Source: CAZAEL01 sp964484135 (lineage in GTDB: Bacteria > Elusimicrobiota > Elusimicrobia > FEN-1173). Taken from it: 18,024 nt of DNA. The DNA is taken from positions 1 to 18,024 of the forward strand of contig CAZAEL010000047.1 of NCBI GenBank assembly GCA_964484135.1, given 5' to 3'. The notes below the pieces were generated by a model. The model saw only the letters and a list, made by a program, of their open reading frames with translations. It was not told the DNA's origin and did no database searches. Below are positions 9,546 to 17,896 of this stretch, piece by piece (the first letter of the stretch is position 1; each line of letters opens with the position of its first letter). The position numbers and the translations under genes are program-made.

Positions 9546-10181
9546 TTGGCAAGCGCGACCAAGACCGGAGCCGCCTATTACCCCGCCTTCCTGGACCTGC
9601 GGGGGAAGGACTGCCTGGTGGTGGGCGGCGGCGCCGTGGCCCGGCGCAAGGCCCTGGCCCTGGCCCGCTGCGGGGCCAAGGTCAGGGCCGTGGCCCCGGA
9701 CTTTTCCCCCGCCTTCCGCCGGACGAAGGGCGTGGCCCTGCGGCGGAAACCCTTTGACGCCCGCGACCTCAAGGCCGCGCGGCTCGTGGTGGCGGCCACG
9801 GACCGGGAAGACCTGAACGAAGCCATTTCCCGGCTGTGCCGCCGCCGGGGCCTGTGGGTCAACGTGGTGGACCGTCCGGCGCTGTGCGATTTCATCCTGC
9901 CGGCGGTGGTGCGGCGGGGACGGGTCGTCTTCGCCGTGTCCACGGGCGGCGCCAGCCCGGCCCTGGCCCGGTTCATCGGGCGACGTCTCCGGCGGTTTTT
10001 CGGCCCGGAGTACGGGGCCCTGGCCGCGCAGCTCCGCCGATGGCGCCCGGCGCTCCTGAAACAGCCCATGGCGACGCGAAAGCGGGCCCTGGCGCGCCTT
10101 CTGAGCGAGCGAGGCGTGGCGGATTTCCGTCGGAAAGGGACGCGCCTCCTGGAAAAACGGATGTCCTTGAAACGCCGCTAA
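9546..10181 (+). CDS. precorrin-2 dehydrogenase / sirohydrochlorin-type NAD-binding protein (SirC/CysG N-domain)
   Basis: The family oxidises precorrin-2 to sirohydrochlorin with NAD+, and some members also chelate iron to finish sirohaem. The 211-residue product begins YYPAFLDLRGKDCLVVGGGAVARRKA, where GGGAVA at 27-32 is the Rossmann dinucleotide loop. NVVDRPALCDF carries a conserved aspartate (D109), and VSTGGASPALARFI at 131-144 is the second signature, including the active-site serine region. Length matches stand-alone SirC/Met8-type proteins; no methyltransferase domain is fused. The start is TTG, 14 bp after the resB stop. Its position between resB and ccsB and close to hemA/hemC ties it to tetrapyrrole metabolism. 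Which of the names sirC, hemX-like or cysG applies cannot be decided. Confidence 0.9.
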   Translation: MASATKTGAAYYPAFLDLRGKDCLVVGGGAVARRKALALARCGAKVRAVAPDFSPAFRRTKGVALRRKPFDARDLKAARLVVAATDREDLNEAISRLCRRRGLWVNVVDRPALCDFILPAVVRRGRVVFAVSTGGASPALARFIGRRLRRFFGPEYGALAAQLRRWRPALLKQPMATRKRALARLLSERGVADFRRKGTRLLEKRMSLKRR

Positions 10182-10195
10182 AACCAAGGAGCCTC

Positions 10196-11119
10196 ATGCA
10201 AAACCTGGAAGTCCTGCTCTTCAACGTCGCGTTCGCGGGGTACACACTGGCCCTGGGACTGTACCTGGCGTACGCCTTGACGCGCCGCGAAAAATTCAGC
10301 GATACGGCCCACGCGCTGCTCCTGGGGGCGGTGGCGCTCCACGTCCTGAGCCTGGGCGCCCGCGTCCTGGCGGCCCGCGTGGTGCCGGAGCACGCCTGGT
10401 ACGTGCCCTGGAGCAACTGGTTTGAAAGCTTCTCCCTGTTCGGCCTCCTGATCTCCCTGGTCTTCCTGATCGTGCAGGCCAAGGCCCGCCTGCCCATCCT
10501 GGGCGTTTTCGTCCTGCCCTGGACCTGGCTGGCCCTGCTTATGGGCTTTTCCCATCCGTTCCTCGCGGATCCGGACTGGCGCTTCACCTCTTTTTCGGCC
10601 TTTTGGTCCCTGGCCAACTCCGCGCGGGACATCCCCCGCCTGCCGCCCGCGCTCCAGTCCTATTGGATGGCCATCCACGTGCCCGTCATGTTCCTGTCCT
10701 ACGGCGCTTTCGCCAACGCCTTCGGCATCGGGCTGGCGTACCTCATCCAGGAGCGGCAGATCAAATCCAAAAAACCGACGGAGCTGGCGTACCGCCTGCC
10801 CTCCCTGGAGGAGCTGGACCGGCTCATCTACCGCATCATCTTCACGGCCTTTCCGGTCCTGACCCTGGGCGTCATGCTGGGGGCCCGCTGGGCGTACGAC
10901 GCCTGGGGCCGTTACTGGGGGTGGGACGCCAAGGAGACCTGGGCCCTCATCACCTGGTTCGTGTACCTCATCTATCTGCACATGCGGCTCGTGGTGGGCT
11001 GGCGGGGCCGGCGGACGGCTTATTTGTCCGTCGCCGGTTTCGCGGTGGTTCTTTTCACATACGTGGGGGTCAACTATCTTTCCGAGCTCCACGGTTTTCT
11101 TTCAGGAGGAGGACGCTGA
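10196..11119 (+). CDS. ccsB: cytochrome c biogenesis protein CcsA/CcsB (System II haem exporter)
   Basis: This is the second System II subunit, a haem-handling protein of the membrane. The 307-residue product is hydrophobic throughout with about eight helices and carries the tryptophan-rich WWD-type haem motif WGWDAKETW at 241-249. Histidines H49, H161 and H262 are candidates for the conserved axial and periplasmic haem ligands. The reading frame is open further upstream, but the ATG at 10196 is chosen because AAGGAG at 10186-10191 sits just before it and because it starts 14 bp after the previous stop; the upstream extension would overlap the precorrin-2 dehydrogenase. In the literature the name alternates between CcsA and CcsB. 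Together with ResB it forms the complete synthetase. Confidence 0.93.
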   Translation: MQNLEVLLFNVAFAGYTLALGLYLAYALTRREKFSDTAHALLLGAVALHVLSLGARVLAARVVPEHAWYVPWSNWFESFSLFGLLISLVFLIVQAKARLPILGVFVLPWTWLALLMGFSHPFLADPDWRFTSFSAFWSLANSARDIPRLPPALQSYWMAIHVPVMFLSYGAFANAFGIGLAYLIQERQIKSKKPTELAYRLPSLEELDRLIYRIIFTAFPVLTLGVMLGARWAYDAWGRYWGWDAKETWALITWFVYLIYLHMRLVVGWRGRRTAYLSVAGFAVVLFTYVGVNYLSELHGFLSGGGR

Positions 11120-11120
11120 C

Positions 11121-11768
11121 ATGAATACGTTCGTGAAAAAATCCTTTTTGTTGTCCGCCGCGGCGGTGGCCGCCCTTGTCGCCCTCTCGCCCGGGACCGC
11201 CCGGGCGCACGAGGCCCAGCCACGCAGCGAAAACTTCCGCGTGGAAAACGATGTCCACATTTCGTCACATCAAATAAAGATTTTCCAAACCCAAACCTAC
11301 AAAAAAGAGTTCCTCGATAGGCTGTGGAACAAGGTGGACACGGACAAGGACGGAAGGTTTTCCAAAGAGGAGCGGGACGCCCTGGAGAAAAACTTGAGGG
11401 AATATTACGCGGATCACACCGCGCTTCGCGTCAATTGGGAGACCGTGACTCCCCTTCGCGTGGAGATATGGGAAGTTTCCGGCATACCTTCCCGCCGGCC
11501 CAAAAACACGGAAAAAACCAAACCGGCCACGGTAACCTTCTTCGTCGCCCACGATTTTACGCCGAGCGGCTTGGACCTCGTGGATCTGGTCATCCCGAAC
11601 CTCAATGCCCATGAGGTGTCCTCCATCGTCCACCTAGAAAAGGGCTTGCGGGCCGTGCGTGTCAACACGGGCCGCATCAGGGAGGAAGGCCGCGTCGTCT
11701 GGGACATGCTCCAGACAGACGGTCATCCCGACGCCTTCTCCCTCGTCGTCGTCAAGGAGCGGGATTGA
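11121..11768 (+). CDS. exported protein of unknown function with one EF-hand
   Basis: I do not recognise a family. The 215-residue product begins with a basic MNTFVKKS, a hydrophobic stretch, and ARA (27-29) before His30, a good signal peptidase I site, so it should be exported. A canonical EF-hand loop lies at 73-84: D73, D75, D77, G78 and E84, in the sequence DTDKDGRFSKEE, enough for one calcium site. The rest is soluble and without cysteine. The layout, exported with one EF-hand and about 200 residues, loosely recalls DUF1007-like periplasmic proteins beside metal transporters, but no shared motif proves this. A strong AGGAGGAGG at 11104-11112 precedes the ATG, which lies 1 bp after the ccsB stop. 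The gene's end overlaps hemA (TTGA). Its base composition looks less GC-rich than its neighbours. Confidence 0.8.
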   Translation: MNTFVKKSFLLSAAAVAALVALSPGTARAHEAQPRSENFRVENDVHISSHQIKIFQTQTYKKEFLDRLWNKVDTDKDGRFSKEERDALEKNLREYYADHTALRVNWETVTPLRVEIWEVSGIPSRRPKNTEKTKPATVTFFVAHDFTPSGLDLVDLVIPNLNAHEVSSIVHLEKGLRAVRVNTGRIREEGRVVWDMLQTDGHPDAFSLVVVKERD

Positions 11769-12868
11769 AAAAGCTTCTCCTCATCGGCATCTCCCACAAG
11801 ACCGCCCCGGTGGAACGGCGCGAGCGCCTCTTCGTGCCGGAGGAGCGCCTGCCCGCTTTCCTGGAGGGGCTCCGGCGGTCGCCGGGGGTGTCGGAAGCGG
11901 TGGCGCTTTCCACCTGCAACCGGGTGGAGGTGTACGCGGTCGTGGACGAGGCCGCCGGGGACGGCGGCGCGGTGCGGCGGGCCTTGTCCGACCTGCAGGG
12001 CCACCCCCTGCGGGACGAACATTTCTACGGGCTGGAGGACGAGGACGCGGTGCGGCACCTCCTGCGCGTGGCCTCGGGGCTGGAGTCCCTGGTGATCGGC
12101 GAGTCGGAGATTTTGGGGCAGGTGAAACGGGCCTACGAGCTGGCCCGGCAGGCCGGGGCCACGGGCAAGCTGACCAACGTGCTTTTCCAGCGGGCCATGT
12201 ACGTGGGGAAAATGGTCCGCACCCAGACCGGCATCTCCGAAGGCCCCAGCTCGGTGGCGAGCCTGGCCGTGGCCCTGGCCCAGCGAATCTTCGGCGACCT
12301 GGCGCAAAGCCGGGTGTTGATCGTGGGCGCGGGCAAAATGGCGGAGCTGTCGGCCCGCTCCCTCCTGAGCCAGAAAGCCCTCAGCCTCACCGTGGTCAAC
12401 CGCACCTTTTCCAAGGCGCAGGAGCTGGCCGAACGGTTCCAGGCCAAGGCCGCGCCCTTTGAACGGCTCCTGGAAGAGGTGGCCCTGGCCGACGTGGTGA
12501 TCTGCTCCACCGGCTCGCCCGAACCCCTCCTGCGCCACGACGCCGTGGCCGAGGTGTTGAAAGAGCGGCGGGGCCGGTCCCTGTTCTTCATCGACATCGC
12601 GGTGCCGCGGGACGTGGAGCCCTCCGTGCACAAACTGGAGAACGTGTACCTGTACAACATCGACGATCTGGAAAGCCTGGTGGCGGAAAGCCTGGGACGC
12701 CGGCAGGGCAACATCCGCAAGGCCGGGACCCTCGCCGACGAAAAGGCCCGGGAGTTTTCCCCGTGGTACCGGGCCTGGCGGCAGGGCGAAAGCGCCAGCC
12801 TCCGTCACGCCGCGCCCGAAACGAACGACGCCTCCCTCTTCGCGGCCCCGGAAGCCTCCCTTGAATAA
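11765..12868 (+). CDS. hemA: glutamyl-tRNA reductase with shortened C-terminal domain
   Basis: HemA reduces Glu-tRNA(Glu) to glutamate-1-semialdehyde with NADPH, the first step of C5-pathway haem synthesis. The N-terminal catalytic domain has GISHKTAPVE at 8-17 and the nucleophile C51 in STCNR. The substrate segment GESEILGQVK is at 112-121 and the NADPH loop GAGKM at 188-192. The C-terminal helical dimerisation domain is cut short: after EFSPWYRAWRQ (about 320-330) only about 37 unstructured-looking residues remain. The total is 367, against about 418 in E. coli. The stop overlaps the hemC start, so this looks natural and not a sequencing frameshift. The TTG start shares TTGA with the previous stop. 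Confidence 0.94.
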   Translation: MKKLLLIGISHKTAPVERRERLFVPEERLPAFLEGLRRSPGVSEAVALSTCNRVEVYAVVDEAAGDGGAVRRALSDLQGHPLRDEHFYGLEDEDAVRHLLRVASGLESLVIGESEILGQVKRAYELARQAGATGKLTNVLFQRAMYVGKMVRTQTGISEGPSSVASLAVALAQRIFGDLAQSRVLIVGAGKMAELSARSLLSQKALSLTVVNRTFSKAQELAERFQAKAAPFERLLEEVALADVVICSTGSPEPLLRHDAVAEVLKERRGRSLFFIDIAVPRDVEPSVHKLENVYLYNIDDLESLVAESLGRRQGNIRKAGTLADEKAREFSPWYRAWRQGESASLRHAAPETNDASLFAAPEASLE

Positions 12869-13787
12869 TTTTTCTTCGCTGCGCCTGGGCACGCGCGGCA
12901 GCGCCCTGGCCCTGGCCCAGGCCACCCAAATCCAGTCCCGGCTCCAATCTCTCCATCCCGGCCTCACGGTCGAGATCCTCGTCATCAAGACCACGGGCGA
13001 CAAACTCACCGAGGCGTCCCTGGCCCAGCTGCCGGACAAGGGCGTGTTCATCAAGGAAATCGAAGAAGCGCTCCTGGCCAAGCGCGTGGATTTGGCGGTC
13101 CACTCCCTGAAGGATTTGCCCACGGAACTGGCCCCGGGCCTGGCCCTGGGCGCGGTGCCGGAACGGGAAGACCCCCGCGACTGCGTCATCTCCCGGTTCG
13201 GCGAACAATTGCTGGAGCTGCCGCGGGGCGCGACCGTGGGCACCAGCTCCCTCCGGCGGCAGGCCCAGGTGCGCGCCGCCAAGCCGCGCGTCCGCGTGGA
13301 GGACATCCGGGGAAATTTGGACACCCGCATCAAAAAGGTCATGGACGGGGACTTTGATTCCATCGTGGTGGCCCACGCCGGGGTGCGGCGGCTGGGACGG
13401 CAGGCCGAGGTGTCGGAGGTGCTGTCCTTCGACCTCATGCTTCCCGCGCCGGGGCAGGGCTGCATCGGCGTGGAAATCCGCGCCGACGACGCAACGGCGC
13501 GGAACCTCGTGGCGGGGCTGGAGCACGCGCCCAGCCGCTGGGCCGCGGAGGCGGAGCGGGCCTTTTTGGCGGGCCTGGGCGGCGGCTGCCGGGTGCCCAT
13601 CGCCGCGTACGGCCGGGAGGAAAAGGGGAAACTGGTGTTGGAGGGTCTCGTGATCTCGCCGGACGGCGAAAGGAAAGTCAAAGGCCGGCGCGAAGGGTCC
13701 GTGGCGTCCGACCCGCAGGCCCTGGGGCAGGCCCTGGCCCAGGAACTCCTCAAGCAGGGCGCGCGGGAACTGCTGCCGGCCCGCTGA
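12861..13787 (+). CDS. hemC: hydroxymethylbilane synthase (porphobilinogen deaminase)
   Basis: HemC polymerises four porphobilinogen molecules into hydroxymethylbilane on a covalently bound dipyrromethane cofactor. The 308-residue product has the family order: RLGTRGSALALAQA at 8-21, the arginine- and aspartate-containing active-site stretches HSLKDLPTEL at 81-90 and GTSSLRRQAQ at 127-136, and the cofactor-binding C243 in GGGCRVPIAAY. The start is TTG inside the last codons of hemA (8-bp overlap, TTGAATAA), so coupling is likely. The genes hemD and hemB, which often follow hemC, are not here; the next gene is a sigma factor, so the haem block ends at this stop. Confidence 0.97.
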   Translation: MNNFSSLRLGTRGSALALAQATQIQSRLQSLHPGLTVEILVIKTTGDKLTEASLAQLPDKGVFIKEIEEALLAKRVDLAVHSLKDLPTELAPGLALGAVPEREDPRDCVISRFGEQLLELPRGATVGTSSLRRQAQVRAAKPRVRVEDIRGNLDTRIKKVMDGDFDSIVVAHAGVRRLGRQAEVSEVLSFDLMLPAPGQGCIGVEIRADDATARNLVAGLEHAPSRWAAEAERAFLAGLGGGCRVPIAAYGREEKGKLVLEGLVISPDGERKVKGRREGSVASDPQALGQALAQELLKQGARELLPAR

Positions 13788-13792
13788 ACGAC

Positions 13793-14338
13793 ATGAACCC
13801 ATCCCCGGACCCGGCGGACATCCTGGCGCGGGAACACCGCCATTTCCTGGCGTTCCTCCGCAAACGCGTGGAAACCGACACGGAGGCGGAGGAGGTCCTG
13901 CAGGCGGCCTACGCGAAAGGCCTTCGGAAACTGGGGAGCCTGGACAAGAGCGAAAACGCGGTGGCGTGGTTCTTCCGCCTGCTGCGCAACAGCCTGGTGG
14001 ACCATTACCGCCGCCGGGCCGTGGAGTCGAAGGCCCTGGCCCGATACGCGCATGAGGTCCCGGAAATGTCCCCCGGCGCCGAGGCCGCCCTGGAGAAGGC
14101 GGTCTGTTCCTGCGTGAAGAAACTGGTCAAGACCGTGAAGCCCGAATACGCCGAAGTCCTGGAAAAAGTGGACTTGGGAGAGATGTCCGTCTCCGACTAC
14201 GCGCGGCAGGCCGGCGTCTCCGCCAACAACGCCGCCGTCCGGGTGCATCGGGCCCGCCGGAGCCTGAAAAAACGCCTGATGGAGACCTGCGGCGCGTGCG
14301 CCAGCCACGGCTGCCTGGACTGCAACTGCAAACATTGA
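13793..14338 (+). CDS. ECF RNA polymerase sigma factor with cysteine-rich C-terminal tail, probably metal-sensing
   Basis: The 181-residue product has the two ECF sigma domains. Sigma2 covers about 10-80, with the core/-10 segment around AVAWFFRLLRNSLVDHYRRR. Sigma4 covers about 110-162, with a helix-turn-helix in MSVSDYARQAGVSANNAAVRVHRARRSLKKRL. Two cysteine features are added: a CxC at C105/C107 in the inter-domain linker, and a tail with C166, C169, C174, C177 and C179 plus H172 and H181. Copper-responsive ECF factors of the CorE type in Myxococcus are known to combine a linker CxC with a C-terminal cysteine-rich domain and to work without an anti-sigma. That fits here: no anti-sigma gene is present and a Cu-type ATPase follows. 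The ATG lies 5 bp after hemC. Direct metal sensing is inferred. Confidence 0.88.
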   Translation: MNPSPDPADILAREHRHFLAFLRKRVETDTEAEEVLQAAYAKGLRKLGSLDKSENAVAWFFRLLRNSLVDHYRRRAVESKALARYAHEVPEMSPGAEAALEKAVCSCVKKLVKTVKPEYAEVLEKVDLGEMSVSDYARQAGVSANNAAVRVHRARRSLKKRLMETCGACASHGCLDCNCKH

Positions 14339-14343
14339 CGCCG

Positions 14344-14376
14344 GGTGTAATGCCCTGACCCCCGCCGCGTCAGCAT
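14344..14376 (+). promoter_or_regulatory. ECF-type promoter, copy 1
   Basis: The sequence reads GGTGTAATG, 14 bases, GCGTCAGCAT. TGTAAT at 14346-14351 fits a -35 element and CGTC at 14368-14371 a -10 element, with a 16-bp spacer, the usual ECF geometry. It begins 5 bp after the sigma-factor stop. The same two blocks recur 387 bp downstream. It would drive the small ORF at 14435. Confidence 0.6.
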
Positions 14377-14434
14377 AGGTGCGAGCCGGTCAGCCCACGG
14401 GCGCCGGCCGACATTCCGTCACGAGGTGACCCCT

Positions 14435-14737
14435 ATGCCGACCACCGCCTTCCCGACAACGACGCCTTCGATCGCCGAAACCGGCTGCCCGCCCGGCCGT
14501 CCTTCCTGCGGGACCAGGTCCGAAAAACATGAAAACACCGGGCGACGCGGCCTCTGGGACGGCCGCCGTTTCCCCTGCGGCTGCCCGGACCACCCGTTGT
14601 CGGGTCTCCGGCCCGAAACCTCCTGCCCCCGGGAAGTCTGGCACTGGCGGGACGGCTTAAGGTTGATCTCCTGCGGGGGAAAAGAACGGTCTCCCCGGAC
14701 CGCCCCTCCCCCGGCCGCGGGCCCGACGGAGGTGTAA
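14435..14737 (+). CDS. possible small cysteine-containing protein, unknown
   Basis: This 100-codon ORF starts at an ATG 5 bases after GAGGTGA (14424-14430), a good ribosome site. It lies about 60 bases after the first ECF-type promoter. The product has six cysteines (C18, C25, C48, C50, C64, C80), including one CxC, and several histidines, which would suit metal binding in a metal-response unit. It has no signal peptide or membrane segment, and its tail is Pro/Arg-rich. Its TAA stop falls inside the -35 element of the second promoter. I recognise no family. An alternative is that this is an untranslated leader or that a 43-codon ORF at 14529 is used instead; that ORF has a weaker ribosome site. 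Without homologues the call remains tentative. Confidence 0.4.
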   Translation: MPTTAFPTTTPSIAETGCPPGRPSCGTRSEKHENTGRRGLWDGRRFPCGCPDHPLSGLRPETSCPREVWHWRDGLRLISCGGKERSPRTAPPPAAGPTEV

Positions 14738-14763
14738 TGATCCTCCGGGTCCTGCGTCAGCAT
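14731..14763 (+). promoter_or_regulatory. ECF-type promoter, copy 2, upstream of the copper ATPase
   Basis: The sequence repeats copy 1: GGTGTAATG, 14 bases, GCGTCAGCAT. TGTAAT is at 14733-14738 and CGTC at 14755-14758, again 16 bp apart. The spacer bases differ while both end blocks are identical, which is what selection on a promoter would leave. Transcription would begin a few bases after 14760, so translation of the ATPase must start at the later ATG at 14810. Confidence 0.65.
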
Positions 14764-14809
14764 GGATGAAAGAAGGCGGCTCATAGACCGTTCCACAAAG
14801 GAGAAACCC

Positions 14810-17167
<2,358 letters not shown>

Positions 17168-17171
17168 CCGG

Positions 17172-17540
17172 TCAGACCGCCTTCAGGCCGAGCCACAACA
17201 CAAAAACGCCGCAGGAAACGCTCGCGGCCGCGTTGGCCAGGGCCATGACAATTTCGCGCCGCTGGAGCAGGTACACCGTCTCCAGCCCGAAGGCCGAAAA
17301 GGTCGTGAATCCCCCCAGAATCCCGGTAAAAAGCAACAAACGCGCGTCCGGGCTGAACAGGTCGTGCTTCTCCACCAGCCCGGCCAAAATTCCCGCCGCC
17401 AGACAGCCGAGAATGTTGACCACGAAGGTGCTCAAGGGAAACCGCCAGTCCGACGTGTGATGGAGCACCCAGCCGCCCAGCTTGTACCGGGCCATGGCCC
17501 CCAAACAGCCCCCCATGCCGACCAACAAAATTTGTTTCAT
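17172..17540 (-). CDS. crcB: fluoride ion channel FluC/CrcB
   Basis: FluC proteins are small dual-topology membrane channels that let fluoride leave the cell. The 122-residue product has four hydrophobic helices and the family motifs: GGCLGAMARY at 10-19, the N-containing VNILGC at 41-46, and GILGGFTTFSAF at 73-84, which holds the Phe box and the central sodium site. The ATG at 17540 gives the conserved MKQILLVGMGG start. The gene converges on the ATPase, with only 4 bp between the two stops and no terminator between them. No fluoride riboswitch motif is evident upstream. It marks the border between the GC-rich backbone and AT-richer DNA to the right. It shares the strand of the cassette-like genes beside it. 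Confidence 0.95.
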   Translation of the reverse strand: MKQILLVGMGGCLGAMARYKLGGWVLHHTSDWRFPLSTFVVNILGCLAAGILAGLVEKHDLFSPDARLLLFTGILGGFTTFSAFGLETVYLLQRREIVMALANAAASVSCGVFVLWLGLKAV

Positions 17541-17621
17541 GTCAAAATCGATCCCCTTGTCGGAAATGAAGTCAATAAGTCAAGACTGTTACTGATTCCT
17601 CTGATTGCTTTATTAATCCGA

Positions 17622-17810
17622 TTACTCTTTGATGGAACCAAATTTGGCTCTGCGTGGATGCCCTGGCCGATTGTCGATAGCGACTTCAACGTTCTTAGCA
17701 GAGCAATGGGGACATTTATAAACAAAATCGTTTCCATCTGGTTCGCGCTTAGCACCGCCATCGCCAACCCCAAATTTTTGGCCACATTTTAAACAAGTCA
17801 TTTCGGTCAT
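17622..17810 (-). CDS. small zinc-ribbon protein, integron-cassette-like
   Basis: The 62-residue product has two CxxC knuckles, C6/C9 (CLKC) and C33/C36 (CPHC), 23 residues apart, a typical zinc ribbon. A basic segment, NRPGHPRRAK, lies near the C-terminus. No target can be named. GGAGG at 17816-17820 on the + numbering (read as CGGAGG on the - strand) stands 5 bases before the ATG. The gene starts 10 bp after the GTTAGCC end of the attC-like site, the usual spacing for a gene cassette. No second attC follows its stop at 17622. Base composition is much lower in GC than the rest of the window, suggesting transfer. A longer - strand frame over the same DNA (start 17785) has no such motifs and is taken as a shadow. 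Confidence 0.72.
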   Translation of the reverse strand: MTEMTCLKCGQKFGVGDGGAKREPDGNDFVYKCPHCSAKNVEVAIDNRPGHPRRAKFGSIKE

Positions 17811-17820
17811 GAAACCTCCG

Positions 17821-17884
17821 GGCTAACAAATAAACTCTGCCGCAGCCCGTCATGCAGGCCGTCGGTTGCAGCAGTTTGTTGGGC
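17821..17884 (-). repeat. attC-like integron recombination site (64 bp)
   Basis: On the - strand the site opens with GCCCAAC (17884-17878), which fits the RYYYAAC box, and closes with GTTAGCC (17827-17821), one base away from GTTRRRY. The interior is an imperfect inverted repeat: AACAAACTGCTGCAACC pairs with GGCTGCGGCAGAGTTTATTTGTT with several unpaired bases, as in folded attC sites. Length is within the attC range. It begins 12 bp after the stop of one ORF and ends 10 bp before the next start, both on the - strand, as expected between two cassettes. Confidence 0.65.
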
Positions 17885-17896
17885 GTTATATCGATG

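Noticed and set aside
12866..13000. Frameshift hiding the missing C-terminus of HemA.
   Set aside because: The DNA right after the stop is already the conserved start of hemC, so there is no room for the missing domain.
13740..13792. ECF-type promoter for autoregulation directly upstream of the sigma gene (GGAACT at 13742).
   Set aside because: No CGTC-like -10 element occurs at 16-17 bp, and the motif differs from the TGTAAT copies downstream.
11723..14335. 870-codon - strand open frame opposite hemA, hemC and the sigma gene.
   Set aside because: It is antisense to three clearly identified genes, with composition typical of a GC-rich shadow frame.
14529..14660. Alternative 43-codon ORF starting at ATG 14529 in the sigma-ATPase gap.
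   Set aside because: No good ribosome site precedes it, and its Ala/Thr/Pro/Gly-rich product shows no motif; the ORF at 14435 is better placed.
17541..17640. Fluoride riboswitch or sigma-70 promoter upstream of crcB on the - strand (two TTGACT copies 10 bases apart).
   Set aside because: No conserved riboswitch core is visible, and neither TTGACT has a good -10 element at 16-18 bp.
17537..17785. 82-codon - strand ORF overlapping the zinc-ribbon gene.
   Set aside because: It lacks recognisable motifs and ribosome site, overlaps a better-supported gene in another frame and runs into the start of crcB.
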